A stretch of 64,000 nucleotides of DNA from Gordius sp. MW1 (lineage: Eukaryota; Nematomorpha; Gordioida; Gordea; Gordiidae): positions 2,108,001 through 2,172,000 of the forward strand of contig OZ038532.1 in NCBI GenBank assembly GCA_964036665.1. The letters run 5' to 3'. Each line of letters begins with the position of its first letter. Position 1 is the first letter of the stretch. The translations under genes and the position numbers were made by a program. Below the pieces are notes generated by a model that was not told where the DNA came from, made no database searches, and saw only the letters and a list, made by a program, of their open reading frames with translations. Shown here piece after piece: positions 12,180 through 23,196 of the stretch.

Positions 12180-14125
12180 TTCAATAGCTATAAAGAAAAA
12201 TTTAAACCTCAGTGGTAGAACCAATGGTGTAAAACATTGAAAAATGATTTTTTCCCCGTTTTTATTACTTTTTAATATATATCAAAAATGCAATTAGTCC
12301 CTATGCAAAATCGCGGCTTCCTTTGAGCCTCCCTCCCTCTCTATCTAATTGGCTTATATGCTTATATAACACTATACCCTTAGTTCATGTGAGTGATCGA
12401 TGATACGTGGTGGGTGCAAGATTAGTGCTTATTACTCTAGTAGAGAGGGAGGATGACAGGCGTAGTAGTAGGAATTAGAAACCTGCAACGGGCCTGTTTA
12501 GGTAAGTCGGCCCGCCCGTAATAAAAATTTCAAAGCCCGTGCCCGGCCCGGGCCCGTAAAAATATTAAATTTTAAGCCCGAGCCCGGCCCGCTAATTTTA
12601 TACAAAGCCCGGGCCAGGCCCGGGCCCGTAAAGTTTTTTTATTTTTATTTTTTTTTGTTCAATTTTTTTATCGATATGGTAAACAATATGTATGTGTTAA
12701 AAATGTTGATAAAAGTATTGTAGAGATAAAGAATAGGTAATTGCCGGTCAGTCGGGTTCTTCTATCATTTAAGAAACGACTTGCATGAAAAAAATTTTTA
12801 CAAGGCACTTTGGGATATACAAAACCATATAAGCCAAATACCATTTTAAAACCCTTATTTAAGGTTATAATATTTTTAATATAGTTACTTAGCTTCGTTG
12901 CTTTTCCACCATTTTAAATAATTAAGTTGATATAAAATGAAAGAACAGTAATATTTTACAAAAGTAACTCGAAGAAATAATTTTTAAAATTTGTTTTTAA
13001 ATTTGTTAATGATAATGAGTATATAAATTTTGGCATTTGGCCCGGGTCAGAAAAAGTAGATGTAAGCAACTGTCAGCATTAATTTGCAGGGAATTATAGC
13101 CAGTTTCGCAATTCCGATATATAGCAACAACCTGCACAAGTTGCCCAAAGAAATTCATTAATAAAGATAATCAATCGGGCAAAAAACAATAATGGAATTT
13201 GAGGTCGGGTGAGTGCGAAAAAAGTAAAGCCAATCAGGGGTCATTAACTAATCTATTTGCGAAAGAAAAATAAAAGTCGTTTACAGAAGCATAAGTCCAC
13301 AGTCATTAAAAGCCGATTGAAAACTTAAGAGTTGGACAGGACAGACGGACAATTAAAAGAGAGCCCATAAATTGGATAGCAACTAATATAAATAATCTTA
13401 AATAATATTAAATTAATTAACTCAATATTGCTAGAGGGTATTAATGGGGAGGCAAAGATGGGCGGCTGCCCCCTTCAAATCCAAAAATTCTTGATGTAAA
13501 AAACATTTTTGCATATCTAAACTGCCTCATCTGATTTAAATTGGCTCCGCCCATGGGATCACGTGTATAAACTATCTTTAACATTTATAATGCGGGTTGA
13601 AATATTGATGATTTAAAGCTAAGGGAAATAAAATTTAGCTATCTTTGTTAATATACATCAAATATTTAAATAACATTATAAAAACACTTTCTTTTAAACT
13701 AAATCTAATTGATTTTGTAACGGACTTTTAACGGGCCTTAAGTATAACTAGGCCCGGCCCGAGCCCATTAAATTATATAACGGTCCAGGCCCGGCCCGTT
13801 GTTTTATTTTTAAGCAGAAGCCCGTCCACGGGCCCAGCCGTGCAGGTCTCTAGTAGGAATAGCTCGTATTAAGCCACTAATCTTGCACCCCCCACACATC
13901 ATCGATCACTCACATGAACTAAGGGTATAGTGTTCCAATTAGATAGAGAGGGAGGGAGGCTCAAAGGAAGCCGCGATTTCGCATGGGACTAATTGCATTT
14001 TTGATATATATTAAAAAGTAATAACAACAGGGGAAAAATCATTTTTCAATGTTTTACCCTAAGTTGGTTCTACCACTTAGAGGTTTAAAATTTTTATTTT
14101 AGCTATTTAATTTCGCCCTATAGAG
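12180..14125. repeat. Long inverted repeat (palindromic element) split by a hAT insertion
   Basis: The arms at about 12180-12445 and 13862-14125 are reverse complements with roughly 85-90% identity. Landmarks in both include GGTAGAACC, AAAATCGCGGCTTCC / GGAAGCCGCGATTTCG, a GAGAGGGAGG run and GTGAGTGATCGATGAT / ATCATCGATCACTCAC. Removing the hAT at 12476-13852 leaves an almost perfect fold-back of about 560 bp, the size of a palindromic MITE. A further degraded GGCCC-type hAT end (GGCCCATGCACGTCTC) follows near 14220-14290. Confidence 0.8.
12476..13852. mobile_element. Non-autonomous hAT (TAGARACCTGCA termini, GGCCC repeats)
   Basis: Perfect 8-bp direct repeats GTAGGAAT flank it at 12468-12475 and 13853-13860. 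Termini are TAGAAACCTGCAACGGGCC on the left and its imperfect complement GCAGGTCTCTA on the right. Subterminal GGCCCGGGCCC arrays lie at 12505-12635 and 13735-13840. The interior is AT-rich with no transposase. It shares termini with the element at 39051-41061, whose transposase remnant may represent the source family. Confidence 0.9.
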
Positions 14126-14525
14126 CATCAAAAAGGGCCAATTTTTTCCTTCAAGGTATAAAGTCCAATCTTTTGTTCCTATATTTATAATTTTTGTAAA
14201 TAATCTAAATAATTATAGTTATTTAGGCCCACGCTTGGCCCGCACTTTTTATACTGCTCTTTTGTAGCTGGTTCGGCCCATGCACGTCTCTTATTGGAAC
14301 CATTTTCCTCCCATTTACTATACGCCTTTCTTAAAGATAGCTTATTTCTAAGTTTAAACATATTTTTAGTTTATTGTAAACGTAAATTTTCTTGCCGTAT
14401 AAAGGCTAATTTCAAAAACAGGTTTTAAAAATTTAGCCGTGAAATAATTTACAGTTAATAAGTATGTGCATGAGTATCAAAATTTGATTTATTATTATGT
14501 CGTATAAAGGAGTTTATTTCCACTT

Positions 14526-14781
14526 CTGTGCAAATCGTAATATGTGCATTTCGTAATACAGGCAAGAATTGCTTATGCGCATGCGCAGTTATAACCCTCC
14601 GCGTTTGGTAAGTTTTCTAATATTATTATCTTTTATTTTGTAAATATTATTATCGTTTATTTTGTAAATTTCATGTAATCTAGGCAAAATGTAAAATAGG
14701 CAAGGGTTAGGGTTAGATTTAGTGATTTATTTGATAATATGTATTACTTATTACGAAATGCACATATTACGAAATGCACCA
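14526..14781. mobile_element. Small MITE with ~32-bp inverted ends
   Basis: GTGCAAATCGTAATATGTGC followed by ATTTCGTAATA at 14528-14560 is repeated in inverted orientation at 14749-14781 (TATTACGAAATGCACATATT...). The centre holds GCGCATGCGCAG and a short GGGTTAGGGTTAG stretch. Part of the interior (CAAGGGTTAGGGTTAGATTTAG with TTTTGCCTA nearby) recurs inverted at 55905-55965. Confidence 0.65.
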
Positions 14782-14825
14782 CATTCGTTTATTTCAACTT
14801 TTATTATTTACAAAACTATGTATAC

Positions 14826-14952
14826 CATGAGCGTAGCCAAGTTTTGGATTAGGGGGGGGGGCAAAACATAAATTTTTAATGCTTTTTGCATTGAAATTTT
14901 TTTTTTCGCCATTTAGGGGGGAACCCCCCTTTTCTCCTTGGTTACGCCCATG
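14826..14952. mobile_element. 127-bp hAT MITE with perfect TSD
   Basis: Direct repeats ATGTATAC (14818-14825, 14953-14960) flank CATGAGCGTAGCCAAG ... CTTGGTTACGCCCATG, a clear inverted terminus. G and C runs lie inside, as in the other hAT MITEs of this window. Confidence 0.88.
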
Positions 14953-15309
14953 ATGTATACTGTGTTAAGTTAGTCTATATTTCGTGGAACATTTAAATTG
15001 TGAGTATTTACTCTTTTAAAAGGAAAGGTTAATTAAAGGTGCAACGACTTAGTTTAACAACATATTTTATAAAAAGCACGTTTATTTACTATATTTTAGA
15101 TAGATTAGAGAAATGTGAAGGTACAATGAACCAAGCATTATATGTTCGCTATACAAATAATAGCTCAGATATGAAGAGATATACAGAATAGTGTATATCA
15201 TCTTTTTGAGCTTAACATTTTGTATTTTTTTTGCCTAATCTACTTTATTTTTGAATCATCTTAAATAAAATTAAATTTGATTATACATTATTATAAATAT
15301 CAGGAAAAC

Positions 15310-15890
15310 ATTCATATATCGCGATTGAATTGTATTTACAAATGGTAATTGCAATTTTCTGCCTCATAAAAAATGCTTCACGTTTGTCGCCGGAAAACGT
15401 GGAAAGATGTTTTCCCACTTTTTTGATAAGGTTGAGGGCTTGAGGGCCAAATGTTGTTAAGGTAGTGGTCGCTATGGGACAGAAAATAATTGATGGACCT
15501 AGGTCAGAATACTTGGTAATTTTTTAAGCTTCGGCTGTCGCCAGTGGATCTTTAATTTGAGTTGGTGCAAAAGCATCGGAGCAAGTAAAGTCCCAGGCCA
15601 AGCTAAGTCTTTTTTCCCAAGGAGACAGCGTTTGACCATCAGGTCTCTTACTATCTCTACAAAGACCTGATGGTTCAAGGATGGATGGAAAGCCAGCTTT
15701 GTTCATGTAGTTATGAATAACTTTATTGACGGCTGGGTGGCGTAAATATCTTGCCTTATTGCGATTGCAATGGAGGCCATGGTGGCCTTTCGGTCGAACA
15801 GGAGATTTGCATAATGAGTAGATGTGCTCAGCAACAATATTACATCCAAGTCTGAGGCCTTTAGATATCCGGAAATTAAAAAATTAAAAA
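15310..15890 (-). pseudogene. Fragment of RT/restriction-like-endonuclease protein (C-terminal part)
   Basis: Minus-strand translation from about 15890 down gives a zinc-binding segment (CKSPVRPKGHHGLHC), then NKARYLRHPAVNKVI, GFPSILEPSGLC, KRPDGQTLSPWEKRLSLAWD and FTCSDAFAP, with a further ~80 residues after a stop. It is colinear with the C terminus of the protein at 48732-51555 and clearly homologous. A TAA follows ATAEA near 15523 and a small frame change occurs near 15700, so this is a decayed, 5'-truncated copy. The RT domain itself is absent. Confidence 0.85.
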
Positions 15891-15899
15891 TTAACATAG

Positions 15900-17560
15900 C
15901 GCCTTATAGCGTTTAACATCTATATATATTTACAAATAAAGTGGAGGTAAACATTTAAGATTTTTTTATAATCTGAAAATTTATATTTATTGAATAATTT
16001 TAATTGCTTAATCCTTGTTTGACCATTAACTATTAGGGTGCAGCGGTTGATTTTAACTACTTGATTAGGATTTATCATTTAAGGAGGTTTTAGTTCTTGA
16101 AGATACGCTTTTTGCTTAAAATTTTCGTTTATAAGTTTAGATCATAATCATTGCTATATGCTTTAGTTGGTTATATCCTAAGATTTTAGATAATAAAATA
16201 TACTAACTTAAAGTTATTTTAAACCCTTTAATACTTTAATAAGTAGACTATTCTATTTTATATATAGGTCATAGTCATATCTATGTAATAGAACACTCGG
16301 GGAGAAGTAAATAACATATATATCTTTAGTGCAAAAAGTTTATCCTATCCCTCACTTAGGAGTGTTACTCTGCTCTTTCGCTACATAAAAACTATAAAAT
16401 GGTGTTCAATTCTATTTTAAATATTATGCATATAGAATAAATGAATAAACTTAATTTTGTAACAAAAATAAAAATTGCAGCTGCGTCATTATATACTGGC
16501 TATTCGTGATAACTCAGAGCATTAGAAAAGGCCGAACAAAATTTTACGCCTTTTCGTATTTTATCGGTCACTTAAATAAAATATTTGTTCAATTATTTTA
16601 TATTACTTGTGGTATAGAGAATTTCAATCTAAGATCATATTCGTCAAGTTTTATTTATTATTTTATAAATGATATTTATTGTTAGTTTATTTATGACCCT
16701 TTTGTAACCATATAAAGCTCTTTTAGTTTAAAATAATTATATAACTCAAAAAATACTTTTAAAACGTAATAAATTTAACATAGGACATTTTGTTATAGTG
16801 TCGCATTTCTATTCAGTATTATGTTGTAGAGGCGCTTCTATTCAGCTTATCACAATAAATTTGTTAGGAGACACTAGGAGTTATCAAAGCTCTTCAAAAA
16901 GTAATTTAAGTTCGTCATTCTTGACTCTGAACTTATTTAAAATTTACCAATTTTTTTAAAAGAACTGGTTAATTTCTGATCCCTTTTTAAAAACTAGAGG
17001 AGACAATCTTTTAATTGATGTACAAATTTAAAATCTTATCTATATAAAATTTTTTTTTTGAATAAAACTAAAGTTGTCATAAGAATCGACAAAATTTGCA
17101 TTAGTATATATATGTCTGTGTCAACATCTCGATCAAAAATATTCTAGGTCTAGACAGGACTTTGAGGTGATTTTTTTGCAACTCGGATGTCAATAAAATA
17201 AATTTTTCTGAATCTTATGAGTTTTATTTATTTATCCAAAACTTTAAAGATTATACGAAGGATGGTAGACATGGCATTCTCTTTGTCTTAAAGATCAGAT
17301 TTTAGTATCTTTTAACCTTCGTTAAGCATATGGTATGGCTAATCGCTTGTTATCTAGTGTTGATATGACCCAGAAGTTTAACACGTTGTAGTTTTGAAGC
17401 TATATATTAGCATTTAAGGTTTTACTAAATTTTATAATGTTTTAGAATTTGACCTTTAGAGTTTATTATAGTTTAACTCAAATTTTATAGATGCTGATTT
17501 ATTTATTAAACTAAAATGAACATTACATTGTTTACTTCAACAAAAAAGCGTTTAGAATTG
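15900..17560. other. AT-rich DNA; no firm gene
   Basis: Short open stretches on the minus strand (for example about 16858-16900, FRVKNDELKLLFEEL then stop; and 16505-16575) are coding-like but unsupported by splice pairs I could verify. They could be exons of the surrounding gene family or chance. Confidence 0.35.
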
Positions 17561-17579
17561 AAAATAAACTTTATATTTA

Positions 17580-18336
17580 TCAAATATCACTAAAAATAAA
17601 GTTTGAAGAATTGAATTTACATCCAAAGGCAGCTTTGGCCGGCAAACTTTCTGACAACACACTTAGAACTATATCCCTATTAATAAAAGATAATTTAGTG
17701 TGAGGAATTCAATGATCTTAAAAAAATTTGTACTCATTATCAGATATGTGGTTTAAAATCATAATGGAGTCTAAGAATTAAAGAACATTTAAAATTGTAA
17801 TGGCACAAAATGCTTATTTAATATATCATATGTAAGTAGCAAAACAATGCATCTTTTTAAATGGTACTTGGTAAAAGTTTCGCCAAAAAGGGTTTCTCCC
17901 ATATATTGGGTACCTCCTATTTCACTAAACACCTACAAAAGATGTAAATAAAATATATATTACCATAACTATTATCTTACTTTATGCGCAATTTTTATTT
18001 GCTCTTGCATATATTCCACGAAATGATCGCTATTTATATCGCCTTGATAATTTTTCTTTACCACCTTAAGACTTGTAGTAATTACATAAACAATTACTTC
18101 AAAATTCAATATTAGCGCCTTATGCAACATAGTTATTCCAATTGGATTCGTTTTAAAATTTGTTGATTTCTAAAATTGTCTTGAAGCATTATTGTTTATT
18201 TATTCACTTACATTTTCACTGTCGACGATTTCTAAGTTAAATTAGCAATAAAATGAGTATAAATAAAGGAAATATGTTACCATGAATATTGATCAGTTTA
18301 TAAGCTAAACCAAGGCCCAGTATAAAATCCTTGATT
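17580..18336 (-). CDS. Unrecognised multi-exon protein, family member D (partial gene model)
   Basis: Five exons join without a phase conflict: 18281-18336 (DFILGLGLAYKLINIH), a 20-nt microexon 18212-18231 (IVDSEN), 17981-18169 (NPIGITMLHKALILNFEVIV ... HFVEYMQEQIKIAHK), 17868-17932 (VFSEIGGTQYMGETLFGETF) and 17580-17676 (ESLPAKAAFGCKFNSSNFIF..., stop TGA). The phase-0 junction after IKIAHK sits at the same place as in members A, B and C, and the long exon shares a PIG motif and an E-C/Y-MQ motif with member C. The donor after exon 4 (CCAA|GTACCA) is weak; if it is not used, that exon reads on to a TAA at 17789. The start of the protein was not found. Function unknown. Confidence 0.45.
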
Positions 18337-18397
18337 CTAAAATCTTATATATATTTTTTCAAAATATAAATACTCTACGCTGCTGTTTTTATATGGG

Positions 18398-19835
18398 TTA
18401 ATTATCAGTTCTCTCTGATTTTCTCCTAAACACAATTAGTGGAGGTTGAATATCAAAAGTTAATATACTTATATCACGTTCATAATCATAATCTCCTCCC
18501 CACGGCGCCATAAATCTTAATAAAACAAAATATTATATGCTATTTATTCATTAACAATGCTTGAAATATATGGTTCAAATAATATATATACCTGTTGCTT
18601 TCAAAAATATCACTGTAAAATTGCTGTATGTGGAATTGATTGACGAAAAAATTGTCCGAAAAATTCAACTATGATGTTGATAAGTAACGTTTATTTATTT
18701 AAAAGATATGTATATATATATAATTAGAGTAATAGAAAAGACAATGTATTATAACATTCATGATATTTGAAATCATCAAAAACGCATCTATATACAGCAC
18801 GCGTCCTAAATAAAATTAATATGTCATATCACAAGTAGAATTTCCCGTTTACCCGTTAAACCCTTCTTGATAGCAAATTTTATAATGTTTTAAATTAATA
18901 CTACGATGCCAGAGATTAATCCCTAATAAATTAACTAATAGAGTAGCCTAATAATTTATTAATGGTCGTCGATGTTATGACGACATAAGAAAATTATAGA
19001 GGATAGCTTACCAAATCCAAATGTTCCAAAGAATTTTGCATAGACATTTTCTTTGATCCGTCGATATGAATATTAGGAATAATCTAAGATCAAATAAAAA
19101 CTATATCAAAAAAATTTGTTTTATTAAGGGTATAAAGAGAGTGGGAGGTAAACTTAGACCTTTTATAAACAACATTTACAATGCAATGGATTGAAATTTA
19201 TTAATTATTTAAACTGATCTTTAATCAGAAAAAACTTTTTACAATTTTATTTACCTATAAGATTATTTTTCAAAAAACTTGTCCTTACCTAGATGTTATA
19301 CAAAAATTTATTTATATATTCCAGAGGTTCAAAATAGATCGTAAACCTTTCTTAGCATGTAACACACACAATTGTTTGGATATAAACCTCTATTGCAATA
19401 AAAAAAATTGTACAAGAAATATTTCGTTTTATTAGACTTAACAAATTAGTCACCTAATTAATTATTCATCTTCCATCAATCTATATACCTAGTTTGAGAA
19501 TATAAGTGACACTTACTAAATTCCACTTCCATTTAAGATGAGTCATCAAGTTGAGCATGTCTACTCTTTCCTTAATGAAACTATTTAACTACATATGTAA
19601 GTTATATCATATAAATATATTTACAAACTTTGAGCTCGTGGGAAGTTAGAGATTTATAGTAAAAGTAATCTTTCCAGAATGAGTTTATTATGTACAAGTA
19701 TGAAATACATGAACATTGTGTTTCATTATGGAGAATGGGTTTCCATGTATGGTTTTTACACATTGTATTAACAGCTGGAAGCATTTTATCATAGATAATT
19801 AGAACGAGAACTTTGTATAAATGTCTATATAGTAT
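18398..19835 (-). CDS. Unrecognised multi-exon protein, family member B (partial gene model)
   Basis: Exon candidates: about 19835 to 19629 (IIYDKMLPAVNTMCKNHTWK ... SHELK), 19517-19588 (72 bp; NSFIKERVDMLNLMTHLKWK, donor TTA|GTAAGT), about 19083-19012 (NVYAKFFGTFGF in the frame conserved with A), 18592-18668 (SDNFFVNQFHIQQFYSDIF, donor CAACAG|GTATAT) and 18398-18515 (FMAPWGGDYDYERDISILTF, stop TAA). The first two exons match member A at identical junctions with a 40-nt intron in between. At the NVYAK exon the best splice acceptor (CTTAG|ATTATT) implies a different frame from the conserved one, so this copy may be a pseudogene or use another acceptor. The MAPWGG segment might instead be the start of the next gene (D), but no donor linking them was found. 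Confidence 0.45.
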
Positions 19836-19980
19836 ATTAAATAGATATAAATAAATTCAATAACGGTCAATTTATCAAAATTATTTAAGATTTATTTTTG
19901 CTAGTTTCGATGAAATTTAAGTTGTCAGTAAAAACGGTTTTAGTTAACCTCAAATTGGGTAACATATGGTGACCAACCTA

Positions 19981-21419
19981 TCGGTGTAATATTGGAGTCA
20001 GCGAACGTTGTAAAATAGCGAAGTCAAAAGTCAATCAAGCGTCATATATTATTTTCATTAAATTGTTTAAATAGTAATAATTGGCGGATAAAAACGTCAA
20101 TCATCAATAATATTATATTATTCAACATTACAATTTTAATCATATTATATATCATAAAAAAATTAAGAACTTTGCCCCCCCCCCATTATTTTTTACCCTC
20201 TTTCTCACCACAGGGAAGATGGGGGGGGGCCCCTTATTTTTGACCCTCTTTCTTACCAGAGGGGAGGGGGGTCTTTTGCCCCCCCCCCATTTTTTATCCT
20301 ATTTATTACCAGAGGGGAGGGGGGGGGGGGTCTTTTGCAACCCTTATTTTTTATCCCTCTTTTTCACTGGTGCCCCCCCCTGGTAAGAAAAATGGTAAAA
20401 AATAAGGGGGGGGGGCAAATCACCCTCCTCCCCTCTGGTGAGAAAAGGGATAAAAAAGGGGGGGGGGCAAAACACCCCCCCCCCCCCCCCATCTCCCCTC
20501 GGTGAGAAAGAAAGTAAAAATAGGGGGGGGGGCAAATCACCCCCCTCCCCCCTGGTGAGAAAGAGGTTAAAAAATAAGGTGGGGGGGGGTAAATCACCCC
20601 CTCCTCTGGTGAGAAAGAGGATAAAATTAATGGGGGGGGGGGGAAATCACCCCCTACCCCCTGGTGAGAAAGAGGGTAAAAAATAGTTGGGGGGGGGAAA
20701 TCACTCCTCCCCCCCCCCTGTTTAGAAAGAAGATAAAAAATAATGGGGGGGGGCAAATTACCCCCCCCCCCCCCCCTTCTCTGGTGAGAAAGAAGATAAA
20801 AAATAATGGGGGGGGGGCAAACCCTACCCCCTGGTGAGAAAGAGGGTAAAAAACAATGGGGGGGGCAAATCATCCCCCCCCCCTATGGTGAGAAAAAGAA
20901 TAAAAAATAATGGGGGGGGGGAAGCATATCATTCCCCTCCCCCCCCCCTCGTAAGAAAGAGGGTAAAAGTAATCGGGGGGGGGCAAATCACCCCCCTACC
21001 CCCTGGTGAGATAGAGGGTAAAAAATATTGGGGGGGGCAAATCACCCCCCTCCCCTTGGTGAGAAAGAGGGTAAAAAATAATATTATTATATTTAACTTA
21101 ATATTTAATACAACACAATTAGCTACCTTACAAAATGTTATTAAGATGAATATAATAATATCAATTTAAATGTATTAGTTATCTATCTTTATCTAATTCA
21201 AATATGGGATAATTGACGTTCAAATTTAAAAACGCTATGGTATAACAATGGGATCGTCAAAAGTAACAATGCATTTTCCCAATCCCCACCCAATCCCCTG
21301 CTAGTAAAAAAAGACGTGATAAACGTCAAAACTCATTATTTCGTGTTTTTAACCAATAGCAATTCGTATAAGACGTTCGCTATTTTACAATCTTCGTCAT
21401 TTCTGTCCGCTACACCGGT
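19981..21419. mobile_element. CCGGTGTA-terminated element, copy 1, with G/C hairpin array
   Basis: Left end CGGTGTAATATTGGAGTCAG, right end TTTCTGTCCGCTACACCGGT; the inner TIR blocks GCGAACGTTGTAAAATAG and CTATTTTACAATCTTCG are complementary apart from small differences. The left (19981-20170) and right (21080-21419) unique arms flank a poly-G/poly-C repeat array. It is followed directly by a second copy sharing ACCGGT at the junction. No coding capacity. The 9101-9641 MITE has related termini. Confidence 0.7.
20170..21080. repeat. Array of ~55-bp poly-G/poly-C units (copy 1)
   Basis: Unit: a run of 7-12 G, CAAATCA, a run of 5-12 C, CTGGTGAGAAAGAGGGTAAA, AAATAA. Each unit can fold as a G/C stem around CAAATCA. 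About the first 200 bp run in the opposite orientation (CCCCCC...TTATTTTTTACCCTCTTTCT), and the switch point is near 20375. Long open frames read through the array only because the unit lacks stops in several frames; they are not genes. Confidence 0.92.
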
Positions 21420-23195
21420 GTAATATTGGAGTCAGCGAACGTTGTAAAATAGAGAAGTCAAATGTCAATCAAGCATCATATATTATTTTCATTAAAATTG
21501 TATAAATAGTTCTTATTGGCGGATAAAAACGTCAATCACCATTAATATTATGTTATTTAACATTACAATTTTAATCATATTATATATCATAAATAAATTA
21601 AGAACTTTACCCCCCCCCCTTATTTTTTACCCTCTTTCTCACCAGGGGGGGGGGCCCTTATTTTTTATCCTCTTTCTCACCACAGGGGAGAGGGGGGGGG
21701 GGTGTTTGCCCCCCCCCTGATTTATATTCTCTTTCTCACTAGAGGGGAGATGGGGGCCCCCCTTATTTTTTATCCTCTTTCTCACCACAGGGGAGATGGG
21801 GGGGGGAGGTGTTTTGCCCCCCCCCCCTTATTTTTGACCCGCTTTCTTACCAGAGGAGAGGGGGGTCTTTTGCCCTCCCCCCTATTTTATATCCTATTTC
21901 TTACCAGAGGGGAGGGGGGTCTTTTGCACCCCTTATTTTTTATCCCTCTTTTTCACTAACGCCCCCCCCCCTGGTAAGAAAAAGGGTAAAAAATAAAGAG
22001 GGGGGGGGGGGCAAATCACCCCCCCCCCCCTCTCCTCTGGTAAGAAAAGGGATAAAAAATAAGGGGGGGGGGGGGAGGCAAAACACCCCCCTTCCCATCT
22101 CTCCTCTGGTGAGAAAGAGGGTAAAAAATAAGGGGGGGGGGCAAATCACCTCCCTCCCCCCTGGTGAGAAAGAGGGTAAAAAATAAGGTGTGGGTTAGGG
22201 GGGGGGCAAATCACCCCCTCCCTTTGGTGAGAAAGAGGGTAAAAAATAAGGGGGGGGGGGCAAAACACACCCCTTCCCCATCTCCCCCCTGGTGAGAAAG
22301 AGGGTAAAAAATAAGGTGGGGGGGAAGCAAATCACCCCTCCTTTCCCCTCTCCTGAGAAAAAGGGTAAAAAATAATGGGGGGGGGGAAGCAAATCCACCC
22401 CCCTTCCCCCCCCCCCTCCTGGTAAAGAAGAGGGTAAAAAATAATTGGGGGGGGGCAAATCACCCCCTCCCCTTTTGTGAGAAAAAGGGTAAAAAATAAT
22501 GGGGGGGGGGAAGCAAATCCACCCCTACCCCCCCTGGTAAGAAAGAGGGTAAAAAATAATGGGGGGGGGCAAATCACCCCCTACCCCCTGGTGAGAAAGA
22601 GGGTAAAAAATAAGGAGGGGGGGGGGGGGCAAATCACCCCCCCCCCCCCACCCCTCCCCCCTGGTGAAAAAGAGGGTAAAAAATAAGGGGGGAGGGGCAA
22701 GTCACCCCCCTCCCCTCTGGTGAGAAAGAGGGTAATAAATAAGAAGGGGGGGGGGCAAATCACCCCCCCCCCCCCTTCTCCCCCTAGTGAAAAAGAGAAT
22801 AAAAAATTAGGGGGGGGGGGCAAATCACCCCCTTCCCCCCTTGTGAGAAAGAGGGTAAAAAATAATATTCTTCTATTTAATTAATTTAATATTTAATACA
22901 ACACAATTAGCATCTACCTTACAAAATGTTATTAAGATGAATATAATTATATCAATTTAAATGTATTAGTTATCTATCTCTAATTCAAAAATGGGATAAT
23001 TGACGTTCAAATTTAAAAACGCTATGGTATAACAATGGGATCGTCAAAAGTAACAATGCATTTTCCCAATCCCCTGCTAGTAAAAAAAGACGTGATAAAC
23101 GTCAAAACTCATTATTTCATGTTTTTAACCAATAGCAATTCGTATAAGACGTTCGCTTTTTTACAATCTTCGTCATTTCTGTACGCTACACCGGT
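21414..23195. mobile_element. CCGGTGTA-terminated element, copy 2, tandem to copy 1
   Basis: Both unique arms of copy 1 recur: 21420-21610 matches 19985-20170 and 22865-23195 matches 21080-21419 with few differences (copy 1 has an extra CCCACCCAAT near 21290). The right end is CGCTACACCGGT at 23184-23195. The first six bases, ACCGGT, double as the last six of copy 1. The array inside is longer than in copy 1. Confidence 0.7.
21610..22865. repeat. Array of ~55-bp poly-G/poly-C units (copy 2)
   Basis: Same unit as the array at 20170-21080, with about twenty copies. Roughly the first 340 bp are in the C-run-first orientation, and the orientation flips near 21965 (ACTAACGCCCCCCCCCCTGG). Units vary mostly in homopolymer length and in an extra AAGC before AAATC in some. 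Confidence 0.92.
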
Positions 23196-23196
23196 C

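Noticed and set aside
14700-14720. GGGTTAGGGTTAG, possible telomere repeat (also CCCTAACCC at 55908)
   Set aside because: Only about two units in each place, both within interspersed repeats.
16310-16400. Possible LTR or MITE end (ACACTCGGGGAG ... CTCTGCTCTTTCGC)
   Set aside because: The inverted match is too short and no direct repeat flanks it.
20344-22823. Many Pro/Gly/Phe-rich open frames on both strands
   Set aside because: They are read-throughs of the poly-G/poly-C repeat units; overlapping frames on both strands are equally open, and length changes with homopolymer runs.
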